DNA of 56,515 nucleotides from Woeseia sp. (GTDB lineage Bacteria > Pseudomonadota > Gammaproteobacteria > Steroidobacterales > Woeseiaceae). The position numbers were made by a program, and so were the translations under genes. A model generated the notes under the pieces. It saw nothing but the letters and a program-made list of their open reading frames with translations. It was not told where the DNA came from and searched no databases. The stretch spans positions 1-56,515 of the forward strand of contig JABDKF010000061.1 in assembly GCA_013003155.1 (NCBI GenBank). The letters are read 5' to 3'. Shown here one piece after another: positions 1 through 7,775 of this stretch (position 1 is its first letter; each line of letters begins with the position of its first letter).

Positions 1-1144
1 CGATACTTTGTCCCAGCGAGGTTTTGCCCACGCCGGGCGGACCCACGAGGCAAAGAATGGGTCCTTTCAAACGCTTGACGCGCAGCTGCACGGCAAGGTA
101 CTCGAGGATGCGTTCTTTGACCTTTTCGAGCCCATAGTGATCCTCTTCAAGGACCTCTTCAGCCCGAGTAAGGTCACGCAATACTTTGCTGCGCTTTTTC
201 CAAGGCGCTTTCAACAGCCAGTCGATGTAATTTCGTACGACAGTCGCCTCTGCCGACATCGGTGACATCAACTTGAGCTTGTTAAGTTCCGACATGGCCT
301 TTTCCTTCGCTTCTTTCGGCATGCCGGCTTTTTCAATCTTGTTCTCGAGATCGCCCAGTTCGTTAGGCGCGTCTTCCATCTCTCCCAATTCTTTTTGAAT
401 GGCCTTCATTTGCTCATTCAAATAGTACTCGCGCTGGCTTTTCTCCATCTGCTGTTTAACGCGGCCACGAATACGCTTCTCGATCTGCAGCACATCGATT
501 TCGCCTTCGATAATGCCGAGTATTTGTTCGAGCCGCTCTTTGACATCGCGAATCTCCAGAATCCGCTGCTTCTCGGAAAGCTTCAATGCCATGTGTGCCG
601 CAACGGTGTCTGCAAGCCGACCCGGCTCATCAATACCATTTAGCGAAGTAAGAATTTCCGGCGGTACTTTTTTGTTCAGTTTTACGTATTGTTCGAATTG
701 CGCAATGATCGAGCGCTGCAGAACATCGATCTCACGTTCGTCATGCCGGTCATCTTCAGCCAGAACCTCGATTTCCGCGGCAAAATAATCGGCAACTTCA
801 ATGTCCTTGACGTTAACGCGATCGCCACCCTCAACCAGGACTTTGACGGTTCCGTCGGGAAGCTTCAGGAGCTGCAAGATCGTCGCAAGGGTGCCAACCT
901 TGTAAAGATCGGCCGGTTGCGGGTCATCCTTATCCGCCTTCTTCTGTGCTATCAGCAGAATTTTCTTGCCCGTTGTCATTGCGCGATCCAGCGCGACGAT
1001 CGATTTGTCGCGGCCGACGAACAACGGAATAACCATATGTGGATAGACCACGACATCACGCAACGGCAATACCGGCACACGAGTATCCTGCCCTTCTTCG
1101 ATCAGGGATTTATCGTCATTTTCTGAATAAGCTTCGTCAGACAC
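1..1144 (-). CDS. lon: ATP-dependent protease Lon, N-terminal part (partial)
   Basis: This is the first ~381 residues of Lon, the cytosolic AAA+ serine protease that degrades misfolded and regulatory proteins. The reading frame is open to the left window edge, so the rest of the AAA+ module and the Ser-Lys protease domain are missing. Visible parts are the N-terminal substrate-binding domain (opening VPVLPLRDVVVYPHM), a coiled region containing REYYLNEQMKAIQKELGE, and the Walker A motif GPPGVGKT in the last residues. I chose a GTG start because GAGGA lies about 8 nt upstream and the protein then begins VSDEAYSEND. It is the last gene of the tig-clpP-clpX-lon series, separated from clpX by ~200 bp, so it probably has its own promoter. 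Identity is very secure. Confidence 0.97.
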   Translation of the reverse strand, partial: MSDEAYSENDDKSLIEEGQDTRVPVLPLRDVVVYPHMVIPLFVGRDKSIVALDRAMTTGKKILLIAQKKADKDDPQPADLYKVGTLATILQLLKLPDGTVKVLVEGGDRVNVKDIEVADYFAAEIEVLAEDDRHDEREIDVLQRSIIAQFEQYVKLNKKVPPEILTSLNGIDEPGRLADTVAAHMALKLSEKQRILEIRDVKERLEQILGIIEGEIDVLQIEKRIRGRVKQQMEKSQREYYLNEQMKAIQKELGEMEDAPNELGDLENKIEKAGMPKEAKEKAMSELNKLKLMSPMSAEATVVRNYIDWLLKAPWKKRSKVLRDLTRAEEVLEEDHYGLEKVKERILEYLAVQLRVKRLKGPILCLVGPPGVGKTSLGQSI

Positions 1145-1187
1145 CAAGTAAGTCCTCGTAGTGAGATGCAGTTAGCGTGTAGCCACA

Positions 1188-1209
1188 ATGTTCATCATAG
1201 TACGAACAT
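1188..1209 (-). promoter_or_regulatory. Inverted repeat over a candidate lon -10 element
   Basis: ATGTTC-N10-GAACAT is a perfect 6+6 inverted repeat in the lon leader. On the minus strand the central ten bases contain TACTAT, a reasonable -10 hexamer, at 1197-1202, about 55 bp upstream of the lon start codon. No good -35 is visible at 16-18 bp. A dimeric regulator binding here would contact the promoter core. I cannot name the regulator. A heat-shock (sigma32) promoter was looked for and not convincingly found. The same lon-clpX gap also holds two short hairpins, at 1270-1290 and 1301-1317, neither with a T-tract. Confidence 0.4.
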
Positions 1210-1341
1210 CTTGCCCTTGGGCACACTCTGGAGTGACATGCGTCCAAGTTTTGGGAATTCAACGGTCACGCCGATGGAAGAGTTATCGGCATCAGTCTCA
1301 GGCGCTTGAATAGCGCCACATTTGAGCGGGCGGCAAAGGAC

Positions 1342-2655
1342 CTACCGGTCTGAACCGGTCGGCCGTTCCTGTTGATCCATGCTAATCGTCGGCGGTTCGT
1401 CCGACTCGTAAATAATGTAGGGCTTGGTCTCTCCTGAGACCACGGCCTCATCGAGAACTACCTTGCGGGCAGATTCCGAGGACGGCAATTCGTACATCGT
1501 ATCCAACAGTACACTTTCGAGTATGGTTCGCAGGCCACGTGCACCGGTCTTGCGCTGCATGGCGCGTTTGGCGACGGCGCGCAGGGCGTCATCACGGAAC
1601 TCAAGATCCACACCTTCCATATCGAACAACTTCTTGTACTGCTTGGTCAGGGCATTGCGTGGCTCCAGCAAGATACTGACCAACGCATCCTCGTCCAATT
1701 CCTCGAGTGTCGCGACAACGGGCAGTCGTCCCACGAATTCTGGAATCAGTCCGAAGCGAATCAGGTCCTCCGGTTCAACCTCGTGCAGCAATTCACCGAT
1801 TGACTGCTCATCATCCTGAGTCTTGACCTCTGCAACGAAACCGATGCCGCTCTTGGACGAACGATTGATAATGATCTTTTCAAGCCCGGCAAACGCACCG
1901 CCACAGATAAAGAGGATATTGCTGGTGTCGACCTGCAGGAATTCCTGCTGTGGGTGCTTGCGGCCGCCCTGTGGCGGCACGGACGCGATGGTCCCTTCAA
2001 TAAGCTTCAACAGCGCTTGCTGCACGCCCTCTCCGGATACGTCGCGGGTTATCGACGGGTTGTCCGACTTTCTCGAAACCTTGTCGATTTCGTCGATATA
2101 CACAATGCCCGTCTGTGCCTTTTCGACGTCGTAGTCACATTTCTGCAAGAGCTTCTGGATGATGTTCTCGACATCCTCGCCAACGTAACCTGCTTCTGTC
2201 AGCGTCGTCGCATCCGCAATCGTAAACGGTACGTTCAGCAAGCGCGCCAGCGTCTCCGCCAGCAAGGTCTTGCCGCAGCCGGTCGGGCCTATCAGCAGAA
2301 TATTGCTTTTCGCGAGTTCGACGTCGTCTTTGCCGCGCTCGCCGGACCGGTTCTCCAGACGCTTGTAATGGTTGTACACGGCAACTGACAGGACCTTCTT
2401 TGCACGCATCTGGCCAATAACGTACTCGTCGAGAACCGCCTTGATCTCGTGCGGCTTCGGTAATTTCTCTCGGGTAGAGTCGCTGGCGTCTTCCAGCTCT
2501 TCGCGGATGATGTCATTGCACAGCTCGACGCACTCATCGCAGATGAAGACCGACGGTCCGGCGATCAGCTTGCGAACTTCGTGCTGGCTCTTGCCGCAAA
2601 AAGAACAATAGAGGAGCTTGCCGTCCTCGTTCTTGCTGCGGGATTCGTCACTCAT
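1342..2655 (-). CDS. clpX: ATP-dependent Clp protease ATP-binding subunit ClpX
   Basis: ClpX (437 aa) is the AAA+ unfoldase that recognises tagged substrates, unfolds them and feeds them to ClpP. The N-terminal zinc-binding domain is complete: CSFC at about residues 17-20 and CDEC at about 39-42. The AAA+ core has Walker A GPTGCGKT and Walker [10 protein letters not shown], a GYVGEDVE pore-loop region, and the IGF tripeptide loop (SGIGF) that docks on ClpP. Length is normal for the family. It lies between clpP (128 bp upstream) and lon (~200 bp downstream) on the same strand, the usual order. The C-terminal tail ends in a polar, poorly conserved segment, as is common. Identity is very secure. 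Confidence 0.98.
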   Translation of the reverse strand: MSDESRSKNEDGKLLYCSFCGKSQHEVRKLIAGPSVFICDECVELCNDIIREELEDASDSTREKLPKPHEIKAVLDEYVIGQMRAKKVLSVAVYNHYKRLENRSGERGKDDVELAKSNILLIGPTGCGKTLLAETLARLLNVPFTIADATTLTEAGYVGEDVENIIQKLLQKCDYDVEKAQTGIVYIDEIDKVSRKSDNPSITRDVSGEGVQQALLKLIEGTIASVPPQGGRKHPQQEFLQVDTSNILFICGGAFAGLEKIIINRSSKSGIGFVAEVKTQDDEQSIGELLHEVEPEDLIRFGLIPEFVGRLPVVATLEELDEDALVSILLEPRNALTKQYKKLFDMEGVDLEFRDDALRAVAKRAMQRKTGARGLRTILESVLLDTMYELPSSESARKVVLDEAVVSGETKPYIIYESDEPPTISMDQQERPTGSDR

Positions 2656-2706
2656 CGTTGCCGTGCCTCTATGTCCAAGAAATCAGTCTGTTACGACCTG
2701 ATCGTG

Positions 2707-2735
2707 TATATAACATGCGCTTTCCGAGGGTGCAA
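2707..2735 (-). promoter_or_regulatory. Possible clpX promoter
   Basis: In the clpP-clpX gap the minus strand reads TTGCAC, 17 bp, TATATA. Spacing is ideal and the -10 is AT-rich, but the -35 keeps only the TTG. It lies about 50 bp upstream of the clpX start. It could allow clpX expression apart from clpP. Confidence 0.35.
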
Positions 2736-2783
2736 AGCGGCATGTCTCATTCGCGAAAAATAGCGGCTAAGCGCTTGATAGTA

Positions 2784-3422
2784 TTACCGGTCTTTCTTGT
2801 CTACGTTCGCCCCTGCTCGCATTTCCGCCCGCTGCTCCAGCACCGTGTCAATCAGTCCATATTGGACTGCTATTTCACCGCTCATGAAGCGGTCACGATC
2901 GGTGTCTTTTTCAATCTGATCAACGGACTTGCCTGTGTGGTGAGCCATTATTTCATTCAGGCGCCGCTTCAACTCGAGCACTTCTTTCGCGTGAATATCG
3001 ATATCGGTCGCCTGGCCCTGAAAACCGGCGCTCGGCTGATGCACCATAATGCGTGAATGCGGCAGTGCAAAGCGCTTGCCGCCGCTACCGCCAGCGAGCA
3101 GTAATGCCCCCATGCTGGCTGCCTGGCCAACGCAAATAGTGCTGACGTCGCAGTTGATAAATTGCATCGTGTCGTAGATGGACAAACCCGCCGTTACAGA
3201 GCCACCCGGCGAATTGATATACAGGTGAATATCTTTGTCAGGATTTTCACTCTCAAGGTACAAGAGTTGCGCGACCACAAGATTGGCCATGTGGTCTTCG
3301 ACACCACCGACGACAAAAACTACGCGTTCTTTTAGAAGACGCGAGTAAATATCGTAGGCGCGTTCGCCGCGGGACGTCTGCTCTACGACCATCGGCACGA
3401 GATTCATTGTTGCTTCACTCAT
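2784..3422 (-). CDS. clpP: ATP-dependent Clp protease proteolytic subunit ClpP
   Basis: ClpP (212 aa) is the tetradecameric serine protease partner of ClpX/ClpA. The catalytic triad is visible: Ser in [14 protein letters not shown] (about residue 104), His in [14 protein letters not shown] (about 129), and Asp in DTDRDRFMS (about 178). The N-terminal stretch [27 protein letters not shown] is typical and may include a short processed propeptide. The gene is 43 bp downstream of tig and upstream of clpX on the same strand, consistent with co-transcription from tig. There is nothing unusual in length or motifs. Confidence 0.98.
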   Translation of the reverse strand: MSEATMNLVPMVVEQTSRGERAYDIYSRLLKERVVFVVGGVEDHMANLVVAQLLYLESENPDKDIHLYINSPGGSVTAGLSIYDTMQFINCDVSTICVGQAASMGALLLAGGSGGKRFALPHSRIMVHQPSAGFQGQATDIDIHAKEVLELKRRLNEIMAHHTGKSVDQIEKDTDRDRFMSGEIAVQYGLIDTVLEQRAEMRAGANVDKKDR

Positions 3423-3465
3423 TCAGTTCGTCCTGTTCTGTTTAGCTCTGACACTCAGAATACGC

Positions 3466-4755
3466 TCAAGGTTTCATAAAGTCCTTGAAGCTGACCTTCT
3501 TTTCTTTTTCGCTTCCATTCTTGACGAGAAGCTCAACAGCCTGCTCCTCCAATACCATGGGTTCGAGTTGCTGCAGTACCTGCGGATTACTCATATACGC
3601 AGTGACCATCTCGTCTGAATTCTCATAGCTCGCACACATTTCTTCAACGCGTGCCCGCACGCGCTGCGCATCGACGTGCAGATCGTTATCGTCGATGTAC
3701 TGGCGCAATAGCAGGCCAAGCCGGACGCGACGCTCCGCGGCTTCAGCAAACTGCTCGCGAGGTGGCGCCTTGGAGTGATCTTCGATCCCCATCCGCCGCA
3801 TCGCCTCATGCTGCATTGAATGCATTTCCTGCTCCTTCAACGCTTTCGGCACGTCGACAGGATTGGCCGTGAGCAGCGCTTCCATGACCTGTTCTTTCAC
3901 CGACGCGCGAATTTTTTCATCCGCTTCGCGGCGCATGTTCGCATTGACGTCGATACGCAGCTGTTTCAGCCCACCTTCTGCGACGCCGTAAAGCTCGGCG
4001 AGACTGTCGTCCAATGGCGGTAAGTCCTGCGCTTCGACCCGCCGAACATTGAGGGCAAACACTGCCTTTTTGCCTTGCAGCTCGTCTGCCTGGTAGTCCT
4101 TCGGAAACTTGACCGTGATCGACTTTTCGTCGCCCGCCTTGACGCCTTTCAAGCCTTTTTCGAAGTCGGGCAACATTTGTCCCTGACCGAGTACGACCGG
4201 GACTTCCTCGCCCTTGCCGCCCTGAAATGCCTCTCCGTCCAGCGTGCCGTCGAAATCGACGACTACCCGATCGCCGTCCGCGGCGGCGCGCTCCACGGTG
4301 GCCCAGTCTGCTCGTTGCCGACGAAGATTATCGAGCATCTCGTCACAATCAGAGTCATCGATACTAACTACAGGCCGTTCGACTTTGATTTTATCAAGTC
4401 CCTTTAACTTGACCTCCGGAAGTACTTCGAAGGTCGCGACATAGGCGAAATCCTTGCCGGCCTCAGTTACTTCCGGCTGAATCTGTGGCCCACCGGCGGG
4501 CGTCAGGTTTTCCTGGGCAACGGCGTCGCTGTAGCTCTTTTGCATAAGGTCTGACAGAACTTCCTGACGAATCTGCCCGCCGTAGTGCTTTCGCACAACT
4601 TTCGCCGGAATCTTGCCGGGTCGGAATCCCTTGATCTTGGCGGAGCGCCCTACTCGCTCGAGGCGCGTTTCGATTTCCTTCTCGATGCGGGCAGCGGGCA
4701 ACTCGACCCGCATCCGCCGTTCCAAAGCGCCCGTCGATTCAACGGTTACCATCAT
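3466..4755 (-). CDS. tig: Trigger factor, ribosome-associated chaperone and prolyl isomerase
   Basis: Trigger factor (429 aa) binds the ribosome exit tunnel and shields nascent chains. The N-terminal ribosome-binding domain carries the signature GFRPGKIPAKVV (about residues 44-55). A middle FKBP-type PPIase domain follows (roughly 150-245, with DGDRVVVDFDGTLDGEAFQGG), then the helical C-terminal chaperone domain. AAAGGA lies about 8 nt upstream of the ATG. A second in-frame ATG follows immediately, so the first residue is uncertain by one codon. It heads the tig-clpP-clpX-lon series directly downstream of the tRNA operon. Confidence 0.97.
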   Translation of the reverse strand: MMVTVESTGALERRMRVELPAARIEKEIETRLERVGRSAKIKGFRPGKIPAKVVRKHYGGQIRQEVLSDLMQKSYSDAVAQENLTPAGGPQIQPEVTEAGKDFAYVATFEVLPEVKLKGLDKIKVERPVVSIDDSDCDEMLDNLRRQRADWATVERAAADGDRVVVDFDGTLDGEAFQGGKGEEVPVVLGQGQMLPDFEKGLKGVKAGDEKSITVKFPKDYQADELQGKKAVFALNVRRVEAQDLPPLDDSLAELYGVAEGGLKQLRIDVNANMRREADEKIRASVKEQVMEALLTANPVDVPKALKEQEMHSMQHEAMRRMGIEDHSKAPPREQFAEAAERRVRLGLLLRQYIDDNDLHVDAQRVRARVEEMCASYENSDEMVTAYMSNPQVLQQLEPMVLEEQAVELLVKNGSEKEKKVSFKDFMKP

Positions 4756-4779
4756 CTTGCTAATCCTTTGCTGTCATTT

Positions 4780-4821
4780 ACGCTGCGTGACTCGACCCAA
4801 GCAGCCCGTTTCACGCTGCGT
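4780..4821. repeat. Paired 9-bp palindromic direct repeats upstream of tig
   Basis: ACGCTGCGT occurs twice, at 4780-4788 and 4813-4821, 33 bp apart start to start (about three helical turns). Each copy is itself an ACGC-T-GCGT inverted repeat. They sit 24-66 bp upstream of the tig start codon, in the 165-bp gap after tRNA-Leu. This arrangement suits a cooperative DNA-binding protein on one face of the helix, but no factor can be named and chance is possible. Confidence 0.35.
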
Positions 4822-4921
4822 TGGCCTGTCTGCCTGGCGACGAATTTGCCCGATTATGAGCCCGTCACCAACGACGCATCGCGAATAGATAAATAAGAAA
4901 TTCAATAATTTATGAGGAATG

Positions 4922-5006
<85 letters not shown>

Positions 5007-5099
5007 TTGTGCCCGATCCGCCAGGTACTCGCACCCTTTGTCCAGCCGCGCATTATAGCGGATGTGCTGGTGAACGTGGGGTGGATCGCGCAACGGGAA

Positions 5100-5175
5100 T
5101 GGTGGGCCCCCGGGGACTCGAACCCCGGACCAAGAGATTAAGAGTCTCCTGCTCTACCAACTGAGCTAGAGGCCC
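5100..5175 (-). tRNA. tRNA-Lys (anticodon CUU)
   Basis: A 76-nt cloverleaf with encoded CCA. The acceptor strands GGGCCTC and GGGGCCC pair with one wobble. The D-arm is GCTCAGTTGGTAGAGC. The anticodon stem GGAGA/TCTCT encloses loop CTCTTAA, so the anticodon is CUU, decoding AAG. The T-arm is CCGGGGTTCGAGTCCCCGG. It lies between the degenerate His copy and tRNA-Leu. Confidence 0.95.
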
Positions 5176-5183
5176 GTTGAAAA

Positions 5184-5320
5184 TGGGGTGGACGATGGGA
5201 CTCGAACCCTACTGGGACGAAGGCACCATCCACCCGCATGCGACGTGATTATCGACTGCGACCGACCGGGATCACAACCCGGGGCTCTACCCTGCCGCTT
5301 CGCGGCCCCGCTACGCCCAC
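5184..5320 (-). pseudogene. Degenerate tRNA-His copy with two insertions
   Basis: This 137-nt stretch matches the intact tRNA-His (5341-5417) at the acceptor 5' strand (GTGGGCG), the complete anticodon arm (anticodon GTG), the T-loop and the 3' end through the terminal CCA. It is interrupted twice. The D-loop segment of 8 nt is replaced by 20 nt containing the hairpin GCCGC-GAA-GCGGC. Four nt of the variable/T-stem junction are replaced by 53 nt. The net excess of 61 nt accounts exactly for the length difference from a 76-nt tRNA. The upper T-stem no longer pairs. Part of the second insert (GGGTGGATGG) can pair with the acceptor 3' strand, forming an alternative hairpin followed by ATTTTC. 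It is most simply a decaying duplicate. A processed, regulatory or terminator role is possible but unproven. Confidence 0.85.
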
Positions 5321-5340
5321 AACTCACATTTTTCAATTAA

Positions 5341-5417
5341 TGGGGTGGACGATGGGACTCGAACCCACGACGACCGGGATCACAACCCGGGGCTCTACCA
5401 ACTGAGCTACGCCCACC
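5341..5417 (-). tRNA. tRNA-His (anticodon GUG)
   Basis: A 76-nt tRNA plus the G-1 residue characteristic of histidine tRNAs (5417), with encoded CCA. The acceptor strands are GTGGGCG and CGTCCAC, with C73 opposite G-1. The anticodon stem CCGGG/CCCGG encloses TTGTGAT, so the anticodon is GUG. It is the intact counterpart of the degenerate copy 20 bp downstream in the operon. Confidence 0.97.
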
Positions 5418-5472
5418 ACTACCTTATTCATATACCTTACTTTGTTGCCTGCCCCGGCCAACACCAGCAATC

Positions 5473-5549
5473 TGGCGCGCCCGGCAGGACTCGAACCTGC
5501 AACCCCCGGCTTAGAAGGCCGGTGCTCTATCCGGTTGAGCTACGGGCGC
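5473..5549 (-). tRNA. tRNA-Arg (anticodon UCU)
   Basis: A 77-nt cloverleaf with encoded CCA. The acceptor strands GCGCCCG and CGGGCGC pair fully. The anticodon stem CCGGC/GCCGG encloses CTTCTAA, giving UCU (AGA/AGG codons). The T-arm is GCAGGTTCGAGTCCTGC. It is the second gene of the tRNA operon. Confidence 0.97.
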
Positions 5550-5572
5550 GGTACGGTCTGCACACGGAGGAA

Positions 5573-5649
5573 TGGTCGGGGCAGAGAGATTCGAACTCCC
5601 GACCCTCTGCTCCCAAAGCAGATGCGCTACCAGGCTGCGCTATGCCCCG
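5573..5649 (-). tRNA. tRNA-Pro (anticodon UGG)
   Basis: A 77-nt cloverleaf beginning with C1, as usual for proline tRNAs, with encoded CCA. The acceptor strands are CGGGGCA and TGCCCCG. The anticodon stem TCTGC/GCAGA encloses TTTGGGA, giving UGG. It is the first gene of the operon, about 50 nt after the promoter. Confidence 0.97.
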
Positions 5650-5705
5650 CCTTTCTCCGCTCCGCTAAGGTCGGCCAAACTCTGGCAGACCCTGACGGGG
5701 GGCCG

Positions 5706-5734
5706 ATGATACGGCCGCCTCCGGGGGCAGTCAA
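5706..5734 (-). promoter_or_regulatory. Promoter of the tRNA operon
   Basis: The minus strand carries TTGACT, exactly 17 bp, then TATCAT, the best sigma70-like match in the window. The bases after the -10 are extremely GC-rich (CGGCCCCCC), a discriminator type known from stringently controlled stable-RNA promoters. It drives tRNA-Pro, Arg, His, the degenerate copy, Lys and Leu, and perhaps reads into tig. Confidence 0.75.
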
Positions 5735-5805
5735 CGCAGCGGCACTGATAAGTCCTTGGCTATACGGCGCTTTAGCGAGGTGGCCCGCTTTGGTATCGTC
5801 CCGCT

Positions 5806-6393
5806 ATGAAAAACATTGTCGCAACTTGCTTCATGAAAACGGGTTTACTGGCGTTGCTCGTGCTCAGCCTGCCCGCTGTTGCCGAAGAAGCCGTACCCGC
5901 ACACCCGCAGATAGAGCTCGAAACCACCGAGGGTACGTTGCTACTTGAACTTGATGGCAGGCGCGCGCCGCTCACGGTTCGAAACTTTCTGAAATTGGTC
6001 GACGACGGCTTTTACGACGGCACGATCTTCCACCGCGTGATTCCGGATTTCATGATCCAGGCGGGCGGCTATACCCGCGACCTGAAACTGAAAGAGCCCG
6101 AAGGTGGCATTCCTAACGAGTCCGGCAACGGGCTGCCGAACCTGCGCGGCACCGTTGCAATGGCGCGGCGCAATGAACCCCACACGGCGATGTCCCAGTT
6201 TTTTATAAACGTGGGCGACAATAAGAGCCTCAACCCGAGTTCAACGCGCTGGGGCTACGCCGTCTTTGGCTACGTTATTGAGGGCATGGATATTGCTGAC
6301 AAGATTGCCGGCGCGCCGTCCGGCCCGGCTGGCCCCCTGTCGCAGGATGTACCCATTGCGCCGATAATTATTTTAAAGGCGCGGCGGCTCTAA
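5806..6393 (+). CDS. Periplasmic peptidyl-prolyl cis-trans isomerase, cyclophilin type
   Basis: A 195-aa cyclophilin that catalyses X-Pro isomerisation. The N-terminus is a signal peptide (basic start, hydrophobic LLALLVLSLPAVA, likely cleavage AVA|EE near residue 26), so it acts in the periplasm (PpiA-like). Cyclophilin motifs are FHRVIPDFMIQAGG (catalytic Arg) and AMSQFFIN. Two in-frame ATGs are plausible (5806 and 5833); neither has a strong SD, and the first gives the better signal peptide n-region. It is followed 17 bp later by lpxH; a ppi-lpxH pair is common in gammaproteobacteria. It is divergent from the tRNA operon promoter. Confidence 0.92.
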   Translation: MKNIVATCFMKTGLLALLVLSLPAVAEEAVPAHPQIELETTEGTLLLELDGRRAPLTVRNFLKLVDDGFYDGTIFHRVIPDFMIQAGGYTRDLKLKEPEGGIPNESGNGLPNLRGTVAMARRNEPHTAMSQFFINVGDNKSLNPSSTRWGYAVFGYVIEGMDIADKIAGAPSGPAGPLSQDVPIAPIIILKARRL

Positions 6394-6409
6394 TCGTGAA
6401 AGTGGCATC

Positions 6410-7132
6410 GTGACTACCCTGTTTGTTTCGGATTTGCATATACATGAATCGCAGCCTGAAATCGGTGAGCAGTTTGCGCGATTTCTGAAATCCGAAGCGC
6501 TTGCCGCTAGTGCGCTCTATATTTTGGGTGATCTTTTCGAGTCCTGGGTCGGCGATGACGATCCCAATCCGCACTATGCCGAGACGAAAAAACAGCTAAG
6601 AACGGTCTCCAATGCGGGTGTGCCTGTTTTTTTCATGCACGGTAATCGCGACTTCATGATCGGCGAGCAATTTGCCGCGCAGACAGGCGTATGCCTGTTG
6701 AAAGATCCTGTCGTCCTGACAATCCACGGCAAGCAGGTGTTGCTGAGTCACGGTGACGCCTACTGCACCGACGACCACGAGTACCAAGCGGTCCGCCGCA
6801 TGACCCGCGACCCGCAGTGGCAGGCAATGATGCTGCAAAAGTCACTGGAAGAACGCCTGGCATTCGCGGCGCAGGCGCGCGCCGACAGTATCGCCAAGAC
6901 CGGCAAGCTTAACGACGACATTAGCGACGTAAATTCTGACGCTATTGAAAACGTAATGCGCGAGCATGCCGTCAGCTTTATGCTCCATGGCCATACGCAT
7001 CGGCCGGCAGTGCATCGATTCGAAATCGAAAATGAGCCCGCAACCCGCATTGTGCTCGGCGATTGGTACGATCAGGGCAGCGCGGTTCGCTGGGGTGACG
7101 ACGGCTTCTCTTTGACAGAAATGCCGCGCTAG
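6410..7132 (+). CDS. lpxH: UDP-2,3-diacylglucosamine hydrolase
   Basis: LpxH (240 aa) cleaves UDP-2,3-diacylglucosamine to lipid X and UMP, the fourth step of lipid A biosynthesis, at the inner-membrane cytosolic face. It is a calcineurin-like metallophosphoesterase. All metal motifs are present in order: DLHI (about residues 8-11), GDLFESW (about 41-47), GNRDFMIG (about 79-86), LSHGDAYCTDD (about 112-122) and HGHTHRPAVH (about 195-204). It starts with GTG. It presumably shares a transcript with the cyclophilin gene and converges on miaE. Its presence shows the organism makes lipid A by the LpxH rather than the LpxI route. Confidence 0.97.
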   Translation: MTTLFVSDLHIHESQPEIGEQFARFLKSEALAASALYILGDLFESWVGDDDPNPHYAETKKQLRTVSNAGVPVFFMHGNRDFMIGEQFAAQTGVCLLKDPVVLTIHGKQVLLSHGDAYCTDDHEYQAVRRMTRDPQWQAMMLQKSLEERLAFAAQARADSIAKTGKLNDDISDVNSDAIENVMREHAVSFMLHGHTHRPAVHRFEIENEPATRIVLGDWYDQGSAVRWGDDGFSLTEMPR

Positions 7133-7151
7133 ATCGGCGTTACCGGAGACA

Positions 7152-7775
7152 TCAGGCTGCCGCCGGCAGTCCGCTGTGAAATCTGAATTCGCTATCCGGT
7201 GTGCTGATGATCTGGTTCTCGAGGCGGCGCAATTCTGCAACCCGCGCGGCAAGCGCTTGCTCGCTAACACCGCACTCCGCTTTTGCAAAATTGAGGTACT
7301 GCTCGAAGTGACGGGCTTCCGAGGCCAGCAAGCCACGGTAGAACCGCGCAACGTCCTCGGGCAGCAACGGTATAAGTGCCGCAAATCGCTCGCAGGAGCG
7401 CGCCTCAATCAGCGCACCAACAATCAACGTATCTAGCAGTCGAGCTGGCTCTTCGCGGCGCACAGCCTCATGCAGTGTGCTGGCATAGCGGGATGCCGTG
7501 AGTCGTTGAAACACAATTCCTCTTTCCCGCATTAACTGCCGCACCTGTTCGAAATGGCGGAGTTCCTCGCGAGCGAGTCGTGACATGCGCCAAACGAGCT
7601 CATCGCGTTGCGGGTAACGGTAAATAATGCCGAGCGCACTCGATGCCGCTTTGAGTTCACAATTGGCGTGATCCAGCAGCAGTTCACGCAAATGCACAGC
7701 GGCCTTATCCAGCCAATCATCCGGCGTCGGCATCCCCAGGAAATCGCTGACGGCTGCGGGCACGCTAGCCGTCAC
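7152..7775 (-). CDS. miaE: tRNA 2-methylthio-N6-isopentenyl adenosine(37) hydroxylase
   Basis: MiaE (207 aa) is a non-haem diiron monooxygenase that hydroxylates ms2i6A37 in tRNAs reading UNN codons. The four-helix ferritin-like fold supplies its ligands from ELLLDHANCELKAAS, EELRHFEQV (ExxH), EARSCERF and EARHFEQY (ExxH). Length and motifs match the family well. The GTG start overlaps the stop codon of the upstream kinase gene by GTGA, so translation is probably coupled to the kinase. It ends 19 bp from the convergent lpxH. Oxygen-dependent chemistry implies an aerobic lifestyle. Confidence 0.93.
   Translation of the reverse strand: MTASVPAAVSDFLGMPTPDDWLDKAAVHLRELLLDHANCELKAASSALGIIYRYPQRDELVWRMSRLAREELRHFEQVRQLMRERGIVFQRLTASRYASTLHEAVRREEPARLLDTLIVGALIEARSCERFAALIPLLPEDVARFYRGLLASEARHFEQYLNFAKAECGVSEQALAARVAELRRLENQIISTPDSEFRFHSGLPAAA

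Noticed and set aside
1150-1260. Heat-shock (sigma32) promoter for lon
   Set aside because: Only a loose CTTGG...TGTGCC-like arrangement was found, too far from the consensus to call.
1424-1819. 131-codon plus-strand open frame
   Set aside because: It lies wholly antisense within clpX, has Ser/Thr/Arg-biased composition typical of shadow frames and no SD or family match.
5184-5320. Integration (att) site of a mobile element in a tRNA gene
   Set aside because: The disrupted tRNA-His copy has no integrase, no flanking direct repeat pair of att type and no element downstream; small insertions fit better.
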